A DNA stretch of 64,000 nt from Saccharothrix carnea (GTDB lineage: Bacteria > Actinomycetota > Actinomycetes > Mycobacteriales > Pseudonocardiaceae), in NCBI RefSeq assembly GCF_003014735.1, contig NZ_PYAX01000025.1, positions 21,622 to 85,621 of the forward strand, read 5' to 3'. A program made the position numbers and the translations under genes. Shown piece by piece: positions 25,008 to 33,260 of this stretch. Below the pieces are notes generated by a model. It saw nothing but the letters and a program-made list of their open reading frames with translations. It ran no database searches and was not told the DNA's origin. Position 1 is the first letter of the stretch. The number at the start of each line of letters is the position of its first letter.

Positions 25008-27824
25008 GTGGAGATCAACCGACGCAACTTCTTGGAGTTGGGTGCGACCGGGATCGGAGTGGCGAGCCTGTCCGCTTTGGGTGTGAGTGCGCTGGGTGTG
25101 CCGGCAGCCGCCGCGCCCGCGGGTGCCGCCACCGAGACCCTGCTGCTGACCGGATCCGACGCGGACAACACGGTCCCCTGGGACTTCCAGGTGACCGAGG
25201 GTCGCAACGCCGGGGTGTGGCGCACGATCCCGACGCCGTCGAACTGGGAGTGCCACGGCTTCGGCACCTACCAGTGGGGCTGGAACCTGCGGCCCAACGA
25301 GAAAGGCCTGTACCGGCGGCGTTTCACCCCACCGTCGACGTGGTCGGGTAGGCGGATCTTCGTGGTGTTCGAGGGTTCGATGACCGACACCGAGGTGCGG
25401 ATCAACGGCACCCTGGCCGGTCCGATCCACCAGGGCGGGTTCTACCGGTTCCGCTACGACGTCACGTCGTCGGTGCGGTTGGGGCAGGAGAACCTGCTGG
25501 AGGTCACGGTCAGCCGGGACTCGGCGAACAACTCGGTCAACGACGCCGAACGCCGCGGCGACTACTGGAACTTCAGCGGCATCTACCGGCCCGTGTCGCT
25601 CCAGGCGTTCCCGGCCTCGCGGATCGACCGGGTCGCGATCGACGCCAAGCACACCGGCGCGTTCCGGGTGGACGTGCACCTGGCCGGGGTGAGCGCGGCC
25701 GGCCGGGTGGTCGGACAGCTCCGCCGACTCGACGGCACGGCGGTCGGTGGCCCGTTCTCGGTGGCGGTCTCGTCGGGTGCGACGACGGCGACGCTGACCA
25801 CGTCGGTGTCCTCGCCGCAGACGTGGACCGCGGAGACGCCGAACCTGTACCTGGTCGACGTGCAGCTCACGGACAGCGGCGGCACGCCCCTGCACGGGAC
25901 GACCGAGCGGTTCGGATTCCGCACGGTGGAAGTGCGCGCCGGGGACGGCGTGTACGTCAACGGGTCGAAGGTCATCCTCAAGGGCACCAACCGGCACACG
26001 TTCTGGCCGACCCTGGGTCGCGCGTCCAGCCCGCGCATGGCGCGCACGGACATCCTCCTCATGAAGGAGATGAACAACAACGCCGTCCGCATGTCGCACT
26101 ACCCGCCGGACACGTTCTTCCTCGACCTGTGCGACGAGCTCGGCCTGTACGTGATCGACGAGCTGGCCGGTTGGCAGAAGCGCTACGACGAGAACGTGGG
26201 CGCTCCGCTGGTCGCCTCCATGGTGACGCGGGACGTCAACCACCCGTCGATCGTGATGTGGGCCAACGGCAATGAGGGCGGCTGGAACACCGCTCTGGAC
26301 GACGACTACGCCCGCTACGACCCGCAGCGTCGTCCGGTGATCCACCCGTGGGCCACGTTCAGCGGGATCAACACCGACCACTACGAGACCTACGACAGCA
26401 CCCGGAACATCCTCAACGGCTCGGCGATCCACCTGCCGACCGAGTTCCTGCACGCGCTCTACGACGGCGGCGCGGGTGCGGGACTGAACGACTACTGGGC
26501 GTTGCTGGGTGCGGGCGCGCGCCGGGCGGGTGGTTTCATCTGGGCGTTCGTGGACGAAGGGCTCCGCCGTGACGACCGGGGCGGTGTCATCGACACCACC
26601 GGCAACTCCGGCCCGGACGGCATCCTCGGCCCGTTCCGCGAGAAGGAAGCGTCCTTCTACACCATCCGCGACATCTGGTCGCCGGTCCAGCTCGCCAACC
26701 CCGGCTACTACACCACCACGTTCCCCACGGGCTTCGACGGCCGGGTCAACGTCGTCAACCGCTACGACCACACCAACCTGCAAGGCTGCCGGTTCAGCTG
26801 GCAGCTGCTCAGGCAAGCCGCACCGGGCGCGTCGAGCACCGCGCCGACCGTGATCGCACAGGGCGCCGTCGCCGGTCCGAACACCGCGCCGGGGGCCACC
26901 GGCTCGGTCGCCCTCGGGCTACCCGGCACGTGGGCGGACGCCGACACGGTGCGGGTCGACGTCCTGGACCCCACCGGCCGCACGATCGGCACCTGGAGCT
27001 GGCGGATCAAGAAGGCGGTCGACCTCGCGCGGCGCATCGTGGTCCCCGCCTCGGGCACCACGTCCGTCACGGAGGACAGCAACAGCGTGACCATGACCGC
27101 GAACGGCACCGCCGTCACGATCGCCAAGTCGTCCGGCAGGCTGTCCCGCGTCAACCGCAACGGGACCGCGGTGTCGCTCACCAACGGCCCCGCCATGGCC
27201 GTGGGTTCGGCGGCGCTGACCGGCATCTCGCACTTCCGCGACGGCACCGGCCACGTCGTGCAGGCCACCTACAGCGGCGACCTCGACCAGGTGCGCTGGC
27301 GGCTGGACTCCAACGGGTGGCTGCGCCTGGAGTACCGCTACACCCGCACCGGCCCGCACGACTTCCTCGGCGTGAACCTCGACTACCCCGAGAACCGCGT
27401 CCTGGGCATGACCTGGCTGGGCGACGGCCCGTACCGGGTCTGGAAGAACCGGATGCGCGGCGTGCACCACGGTGTCTGGACCAAGGACTACAACCGCACC
27501 GCCACCGGCGCGAGCGCCTGGCAGTACCCGGAGTTCAAGGGCTACCACGCCAACACCTACTGGGCCGCCCTGCGCACCACCGAAGGCACCATCACCCTCG
27601 TGTCCGAGCAGGAGAACCTGTTCCTGCGCCTGTTCACCCCCGATGTCGGCGCCAGTCCGATGAGCGCCACCGCGCCGTTCCCCGGCGGCGGGATCTCGCT
27701 GCTCGACGCCATCCCCGCCATCGGCAACAAGTTCCACACGGCCGACACCCTGGGCCCGAAAGGACAACGGACCACGGCCACCGGCCAGTACAACCGGACC
27801 GTCCACTTCCGCTTCACCGCCTGA
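25008..27824 (+). CDS. Tat-exported GH2-family glycosidase
   Basis: This 938-residue enzyme starts at GTG 25008, with GGAGG 6-8 nt upstream. The N-terminus has a twin-arginine signal (NRRNFLELGATGIG). GH2 sugar-binding, Ig-like and barrel domains follow, with the acid/base Glu in MWANGNEGGWN and a likely nucleophile Glu in HLPTEFLHALYD. The C-terminal half carries beta-sandwich domains typical of bacterial GH2. The specificity (beta-mannosidase, beta-galactosidase or other) cannot be fixed from motifs. Its position 109 bp before the third GH26 gene on the same strand suggests an operon for mannan or galactomannan breakdown. Confidence 0.85.
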   Translation: MEINRRNFLELGATGIGVASLSALGVSALGVPAAAAPAGAATETLLLTGSDADNTVPWDFQVTEGRNAGVWRTIPTPSNWECHGFGTYQWGWNLRPNEKGLYRRRFTPPSTWSGRRIFVVFEGSMTDTEVRINGTLAGPIHQGGFYRFRYDVTSSVRLGQENLLEVTVSRDSANNSVNDAERRGDYWNFSGIYRPVSLQAFPASRIDRVAIDAKHTGAFRVDVHLAGVSAAGRVVGQLRRLDGTAVGGPFSVAVSSGATTATLTTSVSSPQTWTAETPNLYLVDVQLTDSGGTPLHGTTERFGFRTVEVRAGDGVYVNGSKVILKGTNRHTFWPTLGRASSPRMARTDILLMKEMNNNAVRMSHYPPDTFFLDLCDELGLYVIDELAGWQKRYDENVGAPLVASMVTRDVNHPSIVMWANGNEGGWNTALDDDYARYDPQRRPVIHPWATFSGINTDHYETYDSTRNILNGSAIHLPTEFLHALYDGGAGAGLNDYWALLGAGARRAGGFIWAFVDEGLRRDDRGGVIDTTGNSGPDGILGPFREKEASFYTIRDIWSPVQLANPGYYTTTFPTGFDGRVNVVNRYDHTNLQGCRFSWQLLRQAAPGASSTAPTVIAQGAVAGPNTAPGATGSVALGLPGTWADADTVRVDVLDPTGRTIGTWSWRIKKAVDLARRIVVPASGTTSVTEDSNSVTMTANGTAVTIAKSSGRLSRVNRNGTAVSLTNGPAMAVGSAALTGISHFRDGTGHVVQATYSGDLDQVRWRLDSNGWLRLEYRYTRTGPHDFLGVNLDYPENRVLGMTWLGDGPYRVWKNRMRGVHHGVWTKDYNRTATGASAWQYPEFKGYHANTYWAALRTTEGTITLVSEQENLFLRLFTPDVGASPMSATAPFPGGGISLLDAIPAIGNKFHTADTLGPKGQRTTATGQYNRTVHFRFTA

Positions 27825-27933
27825 CCCGGCGCACCGGCCGGTCGGCGGGGACGCCACCGCGTCTCTGCCCACCGGACTGCACCTCGAAGCTCGCTCTCGT
27901 CTTCACCCCTCCGCATTGATCAAAGGAGATCGG

Positions 27934-29340
27934 ATGCGCACCCTACGACGCACGGGCAGAGCCCTGCTCGCCCTCGCGCTTTCCCTGCCGGCGCTCACCC
28001 TGGTCGCAGGTCCGGCCACCGCCGCGCCCGCTCCGCTGGTCGGCGTGGCCTCGAACCGCTGCCTGGACGTGGTCGGTGGGTCGAGTGCCGATGGCGCGCT
28101 GGTGGACATCTGGGACTGCAACGGTCAGTCGAACCAGGGTTGGGAGTTCTCCGCGGCCGGTGAGCTGCGGGTCTTCAACGGTGGTCGGTGCCTGGACGTG
28201 CCGAACTCCGCCACCGCGCCCGGTACCCGTCTCGCGATCTGGTCCTGCACCGGTGGCGCGAACCAGAAGTTCCGGCTGAACTCGAACGGCAGCATCACCG
28301 CCACGCAGTCCGGGTTGTGCCTGGACGTGGTCAACCAGGGCACCGCGAACGGCACCGCGGTCGCCCTCTGGAACTGCAACGGCCAGACCAACCAGCAGTG
28401 GCGCGCCGGCACGGGGCCGGGCCCCGGGCCGACCTGCTCGGTGAACCCGGTCAACCCCAACGCCACCGCGCAGGCCCGCAAGCTGCTGTGCTACGTCTAC
28501 TCGCAGTACGGCAACCACATCCTGTCCGGTCAGCAGGAGTCGACCTGGATCGGCGGCCCGGACTACGAGATCAACCACATCCGCAACAACACGGGCAAGT
28601 ACCCGGCGATCCGGGCGTTGGACTACGGCGACTCGAAGGACTACGCCTCCCGTGCGATCGCGTGGTGGAACGCGGGCGGTATCCCGATGGTCGGCTACCA
28701 CATGGGCGCCCCCACGCATCCCGACACCTATGAGGGCACCCAGCAGACCGTGTCCATCAACGCGGTCCTGACGCCGGGCACGGCCCAGTACAACTCGTTC
28801 ATCCAGCGGCTCGACGGCGCGGCGGCCTCGTTGCAGCAGCTGGAGAACGCGGGCGCGGCGGTGATCTGGCGGCCGTTCCACGAGGCCGGTGGCACGTGGT
28901 TCTGGTGGAGCAAGGAGGGCGGCGCGCAGTACAACCGGCTGTGGCGCTTCATGTTCAACTACTTCACCAACACCAAGGGCTTGAACAACCTCGTCTGGTT
29001 GCACGGCTACAACGGTCAGCCGCAGGCGTCGTTCTACCCGGGCAAGTCGGTGGTGGACATCGGCGGCGCGGACACGTACGCGGGCAATGGCAACTACGAC
29101 CCGCTCAACGCGATGTACAACTCGGTGCGCAACATCGTCGGCTCCACGCTGCCGATCGCGCTGCACGAGAACGGCCCGATCCCGGACCCGGACCGGTTGC
29201 AGTCCACCGGTACGCGGTGGGTGCTGTTCGGAACGTGGCACGGCAACCACCTGACCGTCAGCAACTCCATCGCCCACCTGCAGAAGGTCTACAACCACAG
29301 CTACGTCGTCACCCGCGACGAGCTGCCCAACCTGAAGTAG
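27934..29340 (+). CDS. Secreted GH26 beta-mannanase with CBM13, third copy
   Basis: The 468-residue enzyme has the same plan and length as the 23181-24587 gene: signal peptide (about 1-34), CBM13 (about 36-160), GH26 (about 170-468). The ATG at 27934 lies behind AAAGGAGATCGG. Catalytic Glu residues are in WRPFHEAGGTWFWW and IALHENGPI. Its C-terminal 160 codons are nearly identical in DNA to the CBM2-linked GH26, whereas its N-terminal module resembles the other CBM13 enzyme. It is therefore mosaic, consistent with gene conversion. It follows GH2 on the same strand. Confidence 0.92.
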   Translation: MRTLRRTGRALLALALSLPALTLVAGPATAAPAPLVGVASNRCLDVVGGSSADGALVDIWDCNGQSNQGWEFSAAGELRVFNGGRCLDVPNSATAPGTRLAIWSCTGGANQKFRLNSNGSITATQSGLCLDVVNQGTANGTAVALWNCNGQTNQQWRAGTGPGPGPTCSVNPVNPNATAQARKLLCYVYSQYGNHILSGQQESTWIGGPDYEINHIRNNTGKYPAIRALDYGDSKDYASRAIAWWNAGGIPMVGYHMGAPTHPDTYEGTQQTVSINAVLTPGTAQYNSFIQRLDGAAASLQQLENAGAAVIWRPFHEAGGTWFWWSKEGGAQYNRLWRFMFNYFTNTKGLNNLVWLHGYNGQPQASFYPGKSVVDIGGADTYAGNGNYDPLNAMYNSVRNIVGSTLPIALHENGPIPDPDRLQSTGTRWVLFGTWHGNHLTVSNSIAHLQKVYNHSYVVTRDELPNLK

Positions 29341-29343
29341 TGC

Positions 29344-29396
29344 CACGACCGGCCGGTGTCGCCCGTCGACCAGACGGGCGACACCGGCCGGTCGTG
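29344..29396. terminator. Very strong bidirectional hairpin
   Basis: A perfect 24-bp stem (29344-29367 with 29373-29396) and 5-nt loop lie 3 bp after the GH26 stop. It insulates the mannan locus from the convergent SARP regulator and thiopeptide cluster. Confidence 0.85.
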
Positions 29397-29503
29397 CGAC
29401 TCGTCGGCTCCGATCCGCCACAGCGAGACGTTGGTCGTCTCGCTGTTCTACTCGGTGTCGGCGGCTGGTATCCGGGCACAGCAGACGGTGGACGCGTTGG
29501 CCG

Positions 29504-32341
29504 TCATGGTCTCCGCGCCTCGGCCGTGTCCGGCTGCCCGGCCGGCGCCGCGTCGAGGTCGGCGAGTTGTCGTCGCACGCGCTCGGCGTCGGTGTGGCGG
29601 CCCTGCTGTCGGTAGAGGTCCAGCGCTTCCTGCCAGACGGCGGAGGCCCGGATGTGGTCGCCGAGGGCGCTGTAGGGGTGGCCGAGGTTGTTCAGGGTGT
29701 CGGCGGCCTCGGTGGTGTTGCCGACGGTGCGGTACAGGGCCAGCGCCTGCTCGTAGTGCTCGATGGCCCGGTGGTGGTGGCCGGTGTGGTGCTCGATCCA
29801 GCCGAAGCTGTCCAAGGTGTCCGCCTCGCCATCGGGGTCCTCGTGGCGGCGGTAGAGGTCGAGGGCGGCCTGGCAGTGCTTGCGGGCGTAGTCGTACTCG
29901 CCGACTCGGGCGGCGTGCCAGCCGACCATGTTGAGCGCGGTGGCTTCCCACACCGGTTGGTCGAGGGCGCGGAAGAGGTCCAGCGCGTGCTGGGCGTGCT
30001 CCAGGGCCTTGTGGTCGTCGCCGTGCTGCTCCCAGGCCCAGGTGAGGGCGTGCTGGGTGTGGGCCTGCTGGGTGAGGTCGTGGTGCTGCCGGGCGAGGTC
30101 GAGGGCCTGGTGCAGGTTGGTGATGGCGAAGTCGTGCCGCTCCAGTTCGGCGAGGGCGTGGCCGAGGAGGCGGTGGGCGAGGATTCGGGCGCCGGGGTCG
30201 GGCAGGTGGGTGGCGGCGTCGGCCGCGGCCTGCCACACGGCGAGGTCGTCGTGGATGTGCCCGCGCAGGCGGTGGAAGGAGGCCAGGGCCCAGGCGATCT
30301 GCCACACGGTCCGGTGGCGGTGGCGGGTGGCGGCGGCGTGCTGGACGGCCAGGAGGTGGAGGTGGTGCGCGTCCATCCAGGCCAGCGCGGCGGCGCGGTC
30401 GGGCAACGGGTGGGGGTGGGTTCCGGGAGCGGGCGGGTCGAGTCCGATCGGTGGGCGGTGGGGGTTCAGGAGTCGTTCGGCGGTGTGGGCGGTGTGCAGG
30501 TAGAAGTCCGTCAACCGATCCAGCGCGGCCTCCCGCTCCGGCTCGGGCAGGTGGTCGTCGGCGGTGGTGGCGTAGGCCCGGACCAGGTCGTGCATCGCGT
30601 AGCGGCCGTGCGGGTGCCGGTCGAGCAGCGAGTGGTCCTCCAGGACGCGCAGCGCCCTGCGCGCCTCGGCCGTGGTCAACCCGGTGAGGGAGACGGCGGC
30701 GGGCAGGTCGATGTCGGGGCCGGGCGCCATCCCCAGCAGCACGAACACCGTGCGCTGCCGCGTGGTGAGGTGGTGCAGGGACCAGGACAGCACGGCGGGC
30801 AGGCTGGCGGTGACGTCGGTCTCGTGGTCGAGCATGTCCAGGCCCGGCTCGTGCAGTTCCGCGGCCAGCTCGGCCAGTGGGAGCCGCGGGCGGGTGGCGG
30901 CGTGCCGCGCGGTGATCGCCAGAGCCAGGGGGTGCCGACCGCACAGCCCGACCAGCTCGTCGACGGCGTCGGGTTCGGCGTCGGTGCGGTGCTCGCCCAG
31001 GCGTGACGCCAGCAGGGCACGGGATTCGACGGGGGAGAGGACGCCCAAGGGCAGGTGGTGCGCACCGTGCCGATCCATCAACGACGGCAGGCTGGTGCGG
31101 CTGGTGACCAGCACGGTGCACGTGGGGCTGCCCGGGAGCAACGGCACGACCTGGTCGGCGGTGGCGGCGTTGTCCAGCAGCACCAGCACCCGTCGCCCGG
31201 CCATGAGGCTGCGGTACAGGGTGCCCGGGTCCGACTGGGCCCGGTCGGGGGTGACGCCCAGGGCGGCGAGGAAGCCGCGCAGCGCGTCGGTCGGGTCGAC
31301 CGGGTCTCCGGTGGGGCTGAACCCGCGCAGGTCCACGAACAGCTGCCCGTCCGGGAACCGGTGCAGGTTGCGGTGCGCCCAGGACAGCGCGAGCCAGGTC
31401 TTGCCGATCCCGCCCACACCACCGATCGCCGAGATCGCCACCGGTCCGGTCGCCGGCACCCCTGCCGCGGCGCTCTCCTCGTGCGGTGCCGTGAGCAGGA
31501 CGCGGTCGAGTTCGGCCAGTTCGGGGACGCGGCCGGTGAACGGCCTGGGCGCGGTGGGCAGCTGGCGGGGTATCACCGGTTGGCGGTCCGCCTCGGGAGC
31601 GGTCAGGGCGAGGTCCGCGGTCAGGATCTGCTGGTGGAGCTGCCGCAGCTCCGGTCCGGGCTCGGTGCCCAGTTCCTCGGCCAGGCGGGTGCGCAGTTGC
31701 CGGTACTGGTCCAGGGCCTCGGCCTGACGCCCGGCGCGGTAGAGCGCGAGCATGAACTGGGCGGCCACGTGTTCGTTCATCGGGTGCGCGGCGGCGCGAT
31801 CGGTGAGTTCGGGTAGCAGCACGGAGTGCCGCCCGAGCCGCAGGGCCAGGTCCAGGCGGTCGACGTCGGCGGCGAACCGCTCCCGCTCCAGCCCGTTGCG
31901 CACCGCGGTGGTCCACGGTGTGTCCAGTCCCAGCAGTGCCTCGCCCCGCCACAAACCCGAGGCTTGCTCGGCCAGTTCGAGGGCGCGGGCGTGGTCCGTC
32001 TCGGTGCGTGCGAGGGCGACCAGCCGGCGGAACCGGTGCACGTCCACCGCGTCCTCGTCGACGACCATCTCGTACCCGTTCGCCCGGCGCACGATGGTGG
32101 CCTGGCGGGTGGCGCGCAGGGCCCGGCGCAGGCGCGACAGGTAGCCGTAGAGGGTGTCCCGGCCGCCGGGCGGTACCCGGTCGCCCCACGCCCGGTCGAG
32201 CAGTTGGTCGGTGGACAGCCACTGGTTGGCCTCGATCAGCAGCACCGCCAGCACGCACCGCTGCCGGGCGTGGCCCAGGTCGACCGATCGCTCGCCGATC
32301 CTCGCCTGCACCGGACCCAACACGCGGAATTCCACCGCCAC
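29504..32341 (-). CDS. AfsR/SARP-type regulator of the thiopeptide cluster
   Basis: The 945-residue protein starts at GTG 32341. It has an OmpR-like winged HTH (about 1-95; RQRCVLAVLLIEAN, LYGYLSRLRRAL), a bacterial transcriptional activator domain (about 96-245), an NB-ARC ATPase (P-loop GVGGIGKTWLALSW near residue 315; LLDNAATADQVVPLLPG), and a C-terminal TPR array (about 650-925). AfsR-like proteins activate antibiotic genes by binding direct repeats near the -35 region. The gene is transcribed away from the precursor genes across a shared 361-bp region that contains an 11-bp-spaced direct repeat. It is the probable pathway activator. A truncated paralogue lies at 52-54 kb. Confidence 0.92.
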   Translation of the reverse strand: MAVEFRVLGPVQARIGERSVDLGHARQRCVLAVLLIEANQWLSTDQLLDRAWGDRVPPGGRDTLYGYLSRLRRALRATRQATIVRRANGYEMVVDEDAVDVHRFRRLVALARTETDHARALELAEQASGLWRGEALLGLDTPWTTAVRNGLERERFAADVDRLDLALRLGRHSVLLPELTDRAAAHPMNEHVAAQFMLALYRAGRQAEALDQYRQLRTRLAEELGTEPGPELRQLHQQILTADLALTAPEADRQPVIPRQLPTAPRPFTGRVPELAELDRVLLTAPHEESAAAGVPATGPVAISAIGGVGGIGKTWLALSWAHRNLHRFPDGQLFVDLRGFSPTGDPVDPTDALRGFLAALGVTPDRAQSDPGTLYRSLMAGRRVLVLLDNAATADQVVPLLPGSPTCTVLVTSRTSLPSLMDRHGAHHLPLGVLSPVESRALLASRLGEHRTDAEPDAVDELVGLCGRHPLALAITARHAATRPRLPLAELAAELHEPGLDMLDHETDVTASLPAVLSWSLHHLTTRQRTVFVLLGMAPGPDIDLPAAVSLTGLTTAEARRALRVLEDHSLLDRHPHGRYAMHDLVRAYATTADDHLPEPEREAALDRLTDFYLHTAHTAERLLNPHRPPIGLDPPAPGTHPHPLPDRAAALAWMDAHHLHLLAVQHAAATRHRHRTVWQIAWALASFHRLRGHIHDDLAVWQAAADAATHLPDPGARILAHRLLGHALAELERHDFAITNLHQALDLARQHHDLTQQAHTQHALTWAWEQHGDDHKALEHAQHALDLFRALDQPVWEATALNMVGWHAARVGEYDYARKHCQAALDLYRRHEDPDGEADTLDSFGWIEHHTGHHHRAIEHYEQALALYRTVGNTTEAADTLNNLGHPYSALGDHIRASAVWQEALDLYRQQGRHTDAERVRRQLADLDAAPAGQPDTAEARRP

Positions 32342-32702
32342 CGCGAAACCCCCCTCGACGACCGACCCCTCTGTACCGGTCTAGCAGGGGCGTTCGGCGG
32401 TTGCAGGTTTCCCGCAGGTTTTCGTTCGTTCGGTCGAGCAGGGTGGAGGACGTGGCGGTGGAGGTGAACGGGACACCCGGTTCCACGACTGCTCGGGCAG
32501 CGGACCGGTGCTCGATCCGGCCAACTGCTGGCTGGTGTCGGTGCTGGTGCCGGACGCCGGGCACTACCTGGAGAACCTGTCGAAGCAGCTGACCGGTACG
32601 CCCGGTGCACGCCATCGCCCGATCAAGCGGCCTGCCGGCCAGGTGTGCGGAATCGGCTGCCTACAAAGAGCAAAACCCACTTCGGCTGAACGGGAGTTCG
32701 TC
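32342..32702. promoter_or_regulatory. Divergent control region between SARP and thiopeptide precursor genes
   Basis: This 361-base region should hold promoters for both directions. A frame open upstream of the first precursor has no ribosome binding site and is not counted as a gene. The SARP-type direct repeat is at 32403-32421. Confidence 0.6.
32403..32421 (+). promoter_or_regulatory. Candidate SARP binding site (direct repeat, 11-bp period)
   Basis: GCAGGTTT occurs at 32403-32410 and again at 32414-32421, an 11-bp period equal to one helical turn. SARP activators typically bind heptamer direct repeats spaced in this way. Confidence 0.5.
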
Positions 32703-32852
32703 ATGGAACTGAGCTTCGAGGTCGACGACCTGGTCGTGGACGACCTGTCCGTGACCGTGATGCGTGACGCGGTGGCGTTGCCCGAGGCGGGTGCGTCCGG
32801 CGGGTCGTGCTGTGGTGGCAGCTCCTGCTGCTGCTGTCCGAACCCCATGTGA
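32703..32852 (+). CDS. Thiopeptide precursor peptide 1
   Basis: A 49-residue lactazole-type precursor. The acidic leader (MELSFEVDDLVVDDLSVTVM, then RDAVALPEAGA) closely follows the LazA leader pattern 'DLDLSELTVTSLRDTVALPE'. The likely core begins at the Ser after GA: SGGSCCGGSSCCCCPNPM, with six Cys and four Ser. Cys and Ser would become azoles and dehydroalanines. Ser1 and Ser10 of the core are placed to form the central pyridine. The four consecutive Cys after Ser10 predict a poly-azole tail. It is the first of three consecutive precursor genes, preceded by a GAACGGGAG region. Confidence 0.85.
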   Translation: MELSFEVDDLVVDDLSVTVMRDAVALPEAGASGGSCCGGSSCCCCPNPM

Positions 32853-32876
32853 ACCAGCCCAGTCAGGAAGGACGTC

Positions 32877-33038
32877 ATGGAACTGAACTTCGAGGTCGAT
32901 GACCTGGTCTTGGACGACCTGTCCGTCACGGCGATGCGCGACGCGGTCGCGTTGCCCGAGGCGGGTGCGTCCGGCGGGTCGTGCAGTGGCGGCAGCTCCT
33001 GCTGCTGCAGCGTGCAGCCGCCGGACCCGACCTTCTGA
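32877..33038 (+). CDS. Thiopeptide precursor peptide 2
   Basis: A 53-residue paralogue of precursor 1, with AGGAAGGA upstream of the ATG. The leader is nearly identical (MELNFEVDDLVLDDLSVTAM, RDAVALPEAGA). The core reads SGGSCSGGSSCCCSVQPPDP and ends TF. The Ser1/Ser10 spacing is kept, but one Cys of the first pair is Ser and the tail is three Cys followed by a longer non-azole extension. It should use the same enzymes as precursor 1 and give a related but distinct product. Confidence 0.85.
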   Translation: MELNFEVDDLVLDDLSVTAMRDAVALPEAGASGGSCSGGSSCCCSVQPPDPTF

Positions 33039-33052
33039 GAAGGGAGCACGTC

Positions 33053-33184
33053 GTGGAGTTGACCTTTGACGTCGAGGACCTGGTCCTGGACGAACTGGCG
33101 GTGACCACCATCGGTGGCACGGCCTTCACCGACGGCGCCGTCCCGGCGTCGTGCTCGTGCTGCAGCGTCGAGACACGGGCCTGA
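33053..33184 (+). CDS. Thiopeptide precursor peptide 3 (divergent)
   Basis: A 43-residue peptide starting GTG, with AAGGGAG upstream. The first part of the leader (MELTFDVEDLVLDELAVTTI) matches the other two, but the conserved 'RDAVALPEAGAS' block is replaced by GGTAFTDGAVPA. The core is short: SCSCCSVETRA, three Cys and three Ser. The Ser1/Ser10 spacing required for the standard macrocycle is absent. It may give a linear azole peptide, a small product, or be decaying. Confidence 0.75.
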   Translation: MELTFDVEDLVLDELAVTTIGGTAFTDGAVPASCSCCSVETRA

Positions 33185-33260
33185 GCCAGGTCGGGTGTTC
33201 CACGTCGGGGGCGTCGGTCACGGCGCCCCCGACCACCACCAGTTCTCCGGAGGAACAGCG

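Noticed and set aside
32508..32702. Upstream extension of precursor 1
   Set aside because: No ribosome binding site, and the leader homology begins exactly at ATG 32703, which has a suitable upstream purine stretch.
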